Below, one piece after another: positions 59,649-64,000 of a DNA stretch of 64,000 bases (position 1 is its first letter; each line of letters opens with the position of its first letter). A program made the translations under genes and the position numbers. A model generated the notes under the pieces. The model worked only from the letters and a program-made list of their open reading frames with translations, searched no databases and was not told the DNA's origin. Origin of the DNA: an uncultured Phascolarctobacterium sp. (GTDB lineage: Bacteria; Bacillota; Negativicutes; Acidaminococcales; Acidaminococcaceae); contig UQWM01000001.1 of NCBI GenBank assembly GCA_900544795.1, positions 1 to 64,000 of the forward strand. Reading direction: 5' to 3'.

Positions 59649-60314
59649 TCACAAAACATTGCGGATAAACCGCACCGACTGCATCGGTTCTAAAGCTGCA
59701 ACTAAATTGACGATCGGTTCCGGCACGACCTGGTCACACTCGATGACCATGGTAGCCATTCCACCCTTATTGGCGCGGAAAACACGCATACCGGCAATGT
59801 TGATACCCGCACTGGCCAGCGCGCTGCTGACCAGCGAGATCACGCCCGGCTTGTCTTTGTGCAGGGTCAGGATCGCCGGGAAACGGCCGCTTAATTCCAC
59901 AGCAGCGCCGTCGATGGAGGTAACCAGTACCTGCCCACCGCCGATAGAGGAACCGATAACTTCGCACTGCCTGCCATCGGCCGCCGTCAATTTAAAATAC
60001 ACCGTATTGGGATGGGTAAGGTCGCCTAAATTGATAGTCGAAAATTCGTATTCCAGCCCTTGCTCGGCAGCAAACTCTTTGGCCTGTGGGATGCGCGCGT
60101 CATCTGGCAACCAACCCATCAGCCCTGCCAAAAGCGCCATATCCGTACCATGGCCGCGATAAGTCTGGGCAAAGCTGCCATGCAAAGCGATCTGCGCTTT
60201 GACAGGCCAGGCACCCAAAATGCTAATCGCCAGCAGCGATAAGCGCACAGCACCCGCCGTATGTGAACTGGATGGCCCGATCATCACCGGGCCGATAACG
60301 TCAAATATATTCAT
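59649..60314 (-). CDS. sdaAB: L-serine dehydratase, beta subunit
   Basis: 221 residues. IGPVMIGPSSSHTAGAVRLS, HGSFAQTYRGHGTDMALLAG, and a C-terminal ACT domain (LTLHKDKPGVISLVSSALAS). Partners SdaAA. It lies 27 bases after the HutP-like gene. Confidence 0.95.
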   Translation of the reverse strand: MNIFDVIGPVMIGPSSSHTAGAVRLSLLAISILGAWPVKAQIALHGSFAQTYRGHGTDMALLAGLMGWLPDDARIPQAKEFAAEQGLEYEFSTINLGDLTHPNTVYFKLTAADGRQCEVIGSSIGGGQVLVTSIDGAAVELSGRFPAILTLHKDKPGVISLVSSALASAGINIAGMRVFRANKGGMATMVIECDQVVPEPIVNLVAALEPMQSVRFIRNVL

Positions 60315-60341
60315 ACTAACCTCGCTTTGTTCAGTACCGGC

Positions 60342-60776
60342 CTATTCCACGTTGTCTAAAGAACGATGGGCCAGCCCCACACACAATTCATTGAGATTCA
60401 ACACGCCCACCGCCATATAAATAGCGACGCACAGATGCTCGCCGCAGCGGGCGATACCGATCTTGCCGCCCACATTAAACCCCAGGGCCTTGGTTTTGAC
60501 CTGTTCCAGCGCCGCATGGGCAGCGCCAGCCACCGCACCGGCACCCACATGGGTATCGGAAACCAGCCCCTGCCTTTGGGCAGCGACAACTGCCCGTTCC
60601 ACGATCTTAACGATGGAAGGTATAAATTCGCCGCCAAAATCCACTGCCGTCGAACGGATGCCCTGCTCGGCCAGCTCCTGCTTGACGCGCTGCTCTTCAG
60701 GCCGCGAACCAGTCACAGCTATTTTTAAGGCCGCACGGCCAATTTCGATACTGGTGAGTTTGCTGTCGGTCATCAT
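60342..60776 (-). CDS. HutP-family RNA-binding regulator
   Basis: 144 residues. The HutP-like pattern is seen in THVGAGAVAGAAHAALEQVK, ALGFNVGGKIGIARCGEHLC, VAIYMAVGVLNLNELCVGLA and the terminal HR. HutP of Bacillus binds UAG triplet clusters in leader RNA with L-histidine and Mg2+. In the helix that carries two ligand histidines in Bacillus only one His is obvious here, so the effector may differ, perhaps serine (inference). It sits second in the serine operon, whose leader carries UAG triplets every 8 nt. AGAGG before ATG 60776, which overlaps the upstream region of the symporter stop. Confidence 0.85.
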   Translation of the reverse strand: MMTDSKLTSIEIGRAALKIAVTGSRPEEQRVKQELAEQGIRSTAVDFGGEFIPSIVKIVERAVVAAQRQGLVSDTHVGAGAVAGAAHAALEQVKTKALGFNVGGKIGIARCGEHLCVAIYMAVGVLNLNELCVGLAHRSLDNVE

Positions 60777-60777
60777 A

Positions 60778-62199
60778 TCAAGCCTCTTCCTCTACTAATT
60801 CCGGCACTTTGATAGGAGTTTTATCGATAACGGCCACCAAAAGGAACGTCACGATGCAGATCAGCCATTCAAAATAAATAACATGCTGCAAAACGTGTAA
60901 AGCCGGTACAAACTCCCACACCACCAGGCCCAGCAGGCCTACCAGCGTAGTATAAAACGCACTGCTGCGGCGGCATAAGCCCGGTGCGAACACCGTAAAC
61001 AAAAAGACGCAGGTCAGCGCCGTCGTCATAGACAGACCGGCGATCATGGTCTTTAAAATACCTGCCGCATTAAAGGCGAACCACAAAGTCACCAAACCAA
61101 CGGCAAAAATAGTGATGCGGTTGACGGTAACAAATTTATCATCGCTGACACCGGGATTGATGAAGCGTTTGTAAATATCCTGGCTAAACAGGGTTCCGGC
61201 ACCCAAAAGGATCGTGCAGGCCGTAGAAACGTCTGCCGCCCACAAAGCCGCCAAAGTAGTACCCGAAGCTACAGGATTCAGGCTCATAACCACCTTCGGC
61301 AGCGCCATGGTAGCCGTGATATCGGGGAAGGAGACCTTAGCCACGATACCCAGCAGGGCACATAAGAAGCCGATAGGGAAAATCAAAATGCCGCCTAAAA
61401 TAAAACCCTTGCGGGCAGTTTTGGCATCACGGGCACCGCATGCGATCTGTACTGGGCCCTGGGCCGTGATAGCCTGGGTGATCATAACGATGAACCAACC
61501 AATTATAACGGCCATCGGGATACCTGCCAGCGGGTCCAGCCAATCCATATTTGTAGGCAGCTGCGCTGCAATAGCATCGATACCGCCGGCATTGCTGACA
61601 GCGGTGATACAGGAATATAAAATACCCACATAGATCAGGATAACGCTGACGATATTAGACAGCCCGGAAGACCACAGCCCGCCGATGAGTGTGATACCGA
61701 TAAAAACTACGGCGCTCACAATCATACCAGCCTTAAAACTGAAAACATCGGGCAGCAGGGCTGCTAAAATAGCGCCGCCGGCCAGATATTGCAAAGCCGT
61801 AATGACGGACATGATGATAACAAGACCCACGGCGCTGATGACGCGACCCTTCGTGTCATAATATTTCTCAAAAAATTCAGGGATAGTCGAGATCTTCATA
61901 GCGCGCAGCTTGCCTGCTGCCACCAGTCCCATCACGATAGCGCCTGCCGACCAGGCCGCATTATACCAGCCCGCCGCCATACCTACCCGGAAAGCATTTT
62001 CAGCTACGCCGACAGTAGAGGCCGCACCTACGGCCAGCCCTGTGATGTTGACCGCGATCAGAGCCGTACCTAACTTACGGCCGGCAAATAAATATTCAGC
62101 CGAGCCTTTATCCGCCCGCCGCTTGACATAAAAACTGATACCAAAAAGAAGCGCGATATACACGCATACGATAAATAATTGAATAGACAAATGCCACAC
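60778..62199 (-). CDS. Sodium:solute symporter (SSS family), probable serine uptake
   Basis: 473 residues and about 13 membrane spans. Typical SSS features are LFGISFYVKRRADKGSAEYLFAG with the N-terminal signature, GLAVGAASTVGVAENAFRVG, and the Na+-site region AALWAADVSTACTILLGAGT. Start GTG 62199 with AAAGG ahead. Substrate inferred as serine from the operon. The SD site lies between UAG triplets. Confidence 0.87.
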   Translation of the reverse strand: MWHLSIQLFIVCVYIALLFGISFYVKRRADKGSAEYLFAGRKLGTALIAVNITGLAVGAASTVGVAENAFRVGMAAGWYNAAWSAGAIVMGLVAAGKLRAMKISTIPEFFEKYYDTKGRVISAVGLVIIMSVITALQYLAGGAILAALLPDVFSFKAGMIVSAVVFIGITLIGGLWSSGLSNIVSVILIYVGILYSCITAVSNAGGIDAIAAQLPTNMDWLDPLAGIPMAVIIGWFIVMITQAITAQGPVQIACGARDAKTARKGFILGGILIFPIGFLCALLGIVAKVSFPDITATMALPKVVMSLNPVASGTTLAALWAADVSTACTILLGAGTLFSQDIYKRFINPGVSDDKFVTVNRITIFAVGLVTLWFAFNAAGILKTMIAGLSMTTALTCVFLFTVFAPGLCRRSSAFYTTLVGLLGLVVWEFVPALHVLQHVIYFEWLICIVTFLLVAVIDKTPIKVPELVEEEA

Positions 62200-62289
62200 T
62201 ACCTTTCTACGCTGCTACATTGCTGCTTAATAAACTACCTGCGTCCCCTGGACGCGCCTACCATACTACCCCCCTGCCCGCTTCAAATA
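62200..62289 (-). promoter_or_regulatory. Leader RNA with UAG-triplet clusters, candidate HutP-binding site
   Basis: Six UAG triplets lie in the leader on the minus strand, with first bases at 62268, 62260, 62237, 62217, 62209 and 62201. The last three and the first two are spaced exactly 8 nt. A small stem gcgtcc/ggacgc (62241-62255) separates the clusters. The SD AAAGG (62206-62202) is between the last two triplets, and the final UAG shares its G with the GTG start. Confidence 0.6.
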
Positions 62290-62295
62290 TACTAC

Positions 62296-62324
62296 ATTAT
62301 ATCAAGTTTCTTTGGTAAAGTGAA
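62296..62324 (-). promoter_or_regulatory. Promoter of the serine operon
   Basis: TTCACT (62324-62319), 17-base spacer, TATAAT (62301-62296) on the minus strand. The following 62325-62516 shows no gene. Confidence 0.6.
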
Positions 62325-62516
62325 GTAAAACAACTTAAGAAACTGCCTGCATCTGCTTTCCAAATCCCCTTTACAAAAGCTTTATAAAAGGCGAGCCAGG
62401 TAAAATTTTTCTTACTTGCCCGCCAACAACAAGGATTTTAGCTTTTTATGTCGAATGTAAAAAAGATTACAGAAGATTTATTCTGTCTATTTTCCTGATA
62501 AGCGAGGCTTAAAATC

Positions 62517-62762
62517 ATGTACTCTTATAAAACCAGCGGCACCTGTGCCCAGCAAATCAACTACGATATCATCGACGGCAAGATCCACAATGTGTCTTTT
62601 GTCAGCGGCTGCCCCGGCAACCTTAAAGCCATCGGTATCCTTATCGAAGGCATGCCCGTTGAAGAAGTGGCAGCCAAGCTACGCGGTATCCGCTGCGGCA
62701 ACCGCAGCACCTCCTGCGGCGACCAGCTGGCCCAGGCTTTGGAGCAGCACATCAATAAATAA
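62517..62762 (+). CDS. TSCPD-domain protein (TIGR03905 type)
   Basis: 81 residues. TSGTCAQQINYDIIDGKI, VSFVSGCPGNLKAIG and IRCGNRSTSCGDQLAQAL are the motifs, with four cysteines likely to bind a metal. Family of unknown function, related to the C-terminal domain of vitamin B12-dependent ribonucleotide reductase. AGCGAGG upstream of ATG 62517. Followed 45 bases later by corA. Confidence 0.88.
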   Translation: MYSYKTSGTCAQQINYDIIDGKIHNVSFVSGCPGNLKAIGILIEGMPVEEVAAKLRGIRCGNRSTSCGDQLAQALEQHINK

Positions 62763-62807
62763 ACGTCAACTAAGCATGGTAAACTTGAAGGAAAGGAGTG
62801 AACTGCA

Positions 62808-63758
62808 ATGTATAAGATCCTCAAAAGCACGCCCAACGGTATTGACGAGCTGGAAATGGAACAACTGGAAAAAGGCTGCTGGATCGACATTGTCAGCCCC
62901 TCTCCCGAAGAACTGCACGAAATAGCGGACGCCACCAATATCCAACTGGATTTTTTGACTGCCGCACTTGACGAAGAAGAAAAATCGCGTATCGAAACGG
63001 AAGACGACCAGATCCTGATCCTGGTCGATATACCATTCCTGCGCAGCAACAAAGACTATGACACTCTTCCTCTCGGCATTATCATTTCCGAAGATTTCAT
63101 TGTCACCGTTTGTCTGGAACCCAACGCCGTTGTAGCCGATTTCTCGTCCTACAACCACCGTTTTTTCAGCACCTTCAAAAAAACGCGCTTCCTGTTCCAG
63201 ATCCTCTACAAATCAGCAACTCTGTATCTGAAATATATCCGTATCATTATCAAGCGGACCGATGAATTAGAGCAGCATCTGCGTAAGTCCATGGAAAATT
63301 CCGAGCTGTTCAATTTGCTGGATCTGCAGAAATCACTGACCTACTTCACCACGTCCCTGCGCAGTAATTACATCGTGACAGAAAAACTGCTGCGGCTGCG
63401 TTCCACCAATCAGTCGGGACATTTGATCAAGCTTTATGAAGAAGATGAGGACCTTTTGGAAGATGTCATCATCGAATACAAACAGGCTATTGAGATGGTT
63501 GAGATGTACAGCCACATTCTTAACAGCATGATGGAAGTATTCGCCTCCATCATCAGCAACAACCTGAACTTAGTTATGAAATTCTTAGCTTCCGTAACCA
63601 TTATCCTGGCCATACCGACGACCATCGGCGGCTTGTGGGGTATGAACGTGCCAGTGCCCATGGAGGGCAACGAATTCGGCTTCGTCACCATCACCTCCAT
63701 CGCCCTGCTGATTTCGGTGGGTACAGGTTACTGGCTGTGGAAACGCCGTATGTTTTAG
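62808..63758 (+). CDS. corA: CorA-family magnesium/divalent cation channel
   Basis: 316 residues. A cytoplasmic alpha/beta domain, long helices (VIIEYKQAIEMVEMYSHIL), then two C-terminal membrane spans with the conserved GLWGMNVP loop near residue 280 and a basic KRRMF end. AAAGGAGTG before the ATG at 62808. Second Mg2+ uptake gene of the window besides mgtA; not riboswitch-linked as far as I can see. Confidence 0.92.
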   Translation: MYKILKSTPNGIDELEMEQLEKGCWIDIVSPSPEELHEIADATNIQLDFLTAALDEEEKSRIETEDDQILILVDIPFLRSNKDYDTLPLGIIISEDFIVTVCLEPNAVVADFSSYNHRFFSTFKKTRFLFQILYKSATLYLKYIRIIIKRTDELEQHLRKSMENSELFNLLDLQKSLTYFTTSLRSNYIVTEKLLRLRSTNQSGHLIKLYEEDEDLLEDVIIEYKQAIEMVEMYSHILNSMMEVFASIISNNLNLVMKFLASVTIILAIPTTIGGLWGMNVPVPMEGNEFGFVTITSIALLISVGTGYWLWKRRMF

Positions 63759-63773
63759 TTTTAGGAGACCATT

Positions 63774-64000
63774 ATGTCAAAAATATTAGCAGAACAATTA
63801 TTGGCCGGTATCATTCTCGGCGATAACGACAATCAGGAATATATTTACCTGCCTGGCGGCGAGGTGGGCAGCGATAACCCCTGCTGCGTTTTTGAAAGCA
63901 GGGACGGACGTCAGGACCTGCAGCTGGAGGCAGCCGTCGAGCAGGTCAAGCGACTGCACTTAAAACCTGTCAGCCATCCGGAAATGGGCCGCCGTTCCTA
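63774..64000 (+). CDS. Unrecognised gene, 3' end outside the window
   Basis: TTAGGAGACC ahead of ATG 63774 and at least 75 open codons (SKILAEQLLAGIILGDNDNQ ..., then EAAVEQVKRLHLKPVSHPEM) up to the window edge. No signal peptide in the visible part. No family recognised from the fragment. It follows corA by 15 bases and may be its operon partner. Confidence 0.6.
   Translation, partial: MSKILAEQLLAGIILGDNDNQEYIYLPGGEVGSDNPCCVFESRDGRQDLQLEAAVEQVKRLHLKPVSHPEMGRRS

Noticed and set aside
1..64000. CRISPR array or prophage
   Set aside because: No regularly spaced repeats, cas genes, integrase or phage structural genes; the only HK97-fold protein is the encapsulin, which has its ferritin-like cargo next to it.

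Overview
The window looks like chromosomal DNA of a diderm firmicute of the class Negativicutes, most likely an Acidaminococcaceae relative such as Phascolarctobacterium (inference, no database search). The reasons are that heptose and LPS genes (gmhA, hldE, hldD, gmhB, waaC, lptD-like) and two porins carrying an N-terminal SLH domain sit beside firmicute-style regulators and riboswitches (HutP, a BusR-like GntR/RCK_C protein, M-box, TPP). Anaerobic ferredoxin enzymes (NifJ, KorAB) and Fe-S serine dehydratase fit a strict anaerobe.

Region by region. 1-11.6 kb is a visibly AT-rich surface-polysaccharide region: the end of an IS256-type element that has cut a glycosyltransferase pseudogene, a minus-strand dTDP-L-rhamnose operon (rfbA, rfbC, GT4, rfbB, rfbD, GT8), and plus-strand genes for a CgeB-like glycosyltransferase and an EptA-like phosphoethanolamine transferase. 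11.6-18.8 kb is a more GC-balanced, tightly overlapping minus-strand operon for inner core LPS (lptD-like, gmhA, hldE, hldD, gmhB, two GT9 heptosyltransferases, GT2). 18.9-25.8 kb holds envelope genes: a glycine-zipper secreted protein, a VirK/YbjX protein, two SLH porins with a shared 5' leader motif, a charged secreted protein and two paralogous secreted proteins.

26.3-34.0 kb: korAB, an MNT/HEPN toxin-antitoxin pair behind two palindromes, gltS, trxB, trxA and a PAS-GGDEF protein. 34.3-39.1 kb: two tRNA-Ser genes, nifJ and an unrecognised gene. 39.1-43.0 kb: a betaine/choline-type ABC transporter with a divergent BusR-like regulator. 43.0-49.1 kb: an LTA-synthase-like protein, thiC with a TPP riboswitch, and a frameshifted PAS-GGDEF gene. 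49.2-50.5 kb: an encapsulin nanocompartment operon with its ferritin-like cargo. 50.7-54.7 kb: a DUF554 protein and mgtA behind an M-box.

54.7-57.8 kb is a candidate aldehyde/electrophile stress regulon: an AdhR-like MerR protein and a flavodoxin-DUF1624-aldo/keto reductase operon, each behind the same 19-bp-spacer operator-promoter. 57.8-58.2 kb has four tRNAs (transcribed His, Gln, Lys, Leu). 58.3-62.3 kb is a serine-catabolic operon (SSS symporter, HutP-like regulator, sdaAB, sdaAA, ridA) whose leader carries UAG triplets at exact 8-nt steps, the kind of RNA site HutP proteins bind. The window ends with a TSCPD protein, corA and a truncated unknown gene.

I see no CRISPR array, prophage or rRNA. 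The points I find most worth following are the HutP/UAG leader over the serine operon, the duplicated MerR operator, the MNT/HEPN pair with twin palindromes, and the encapsulin operon.
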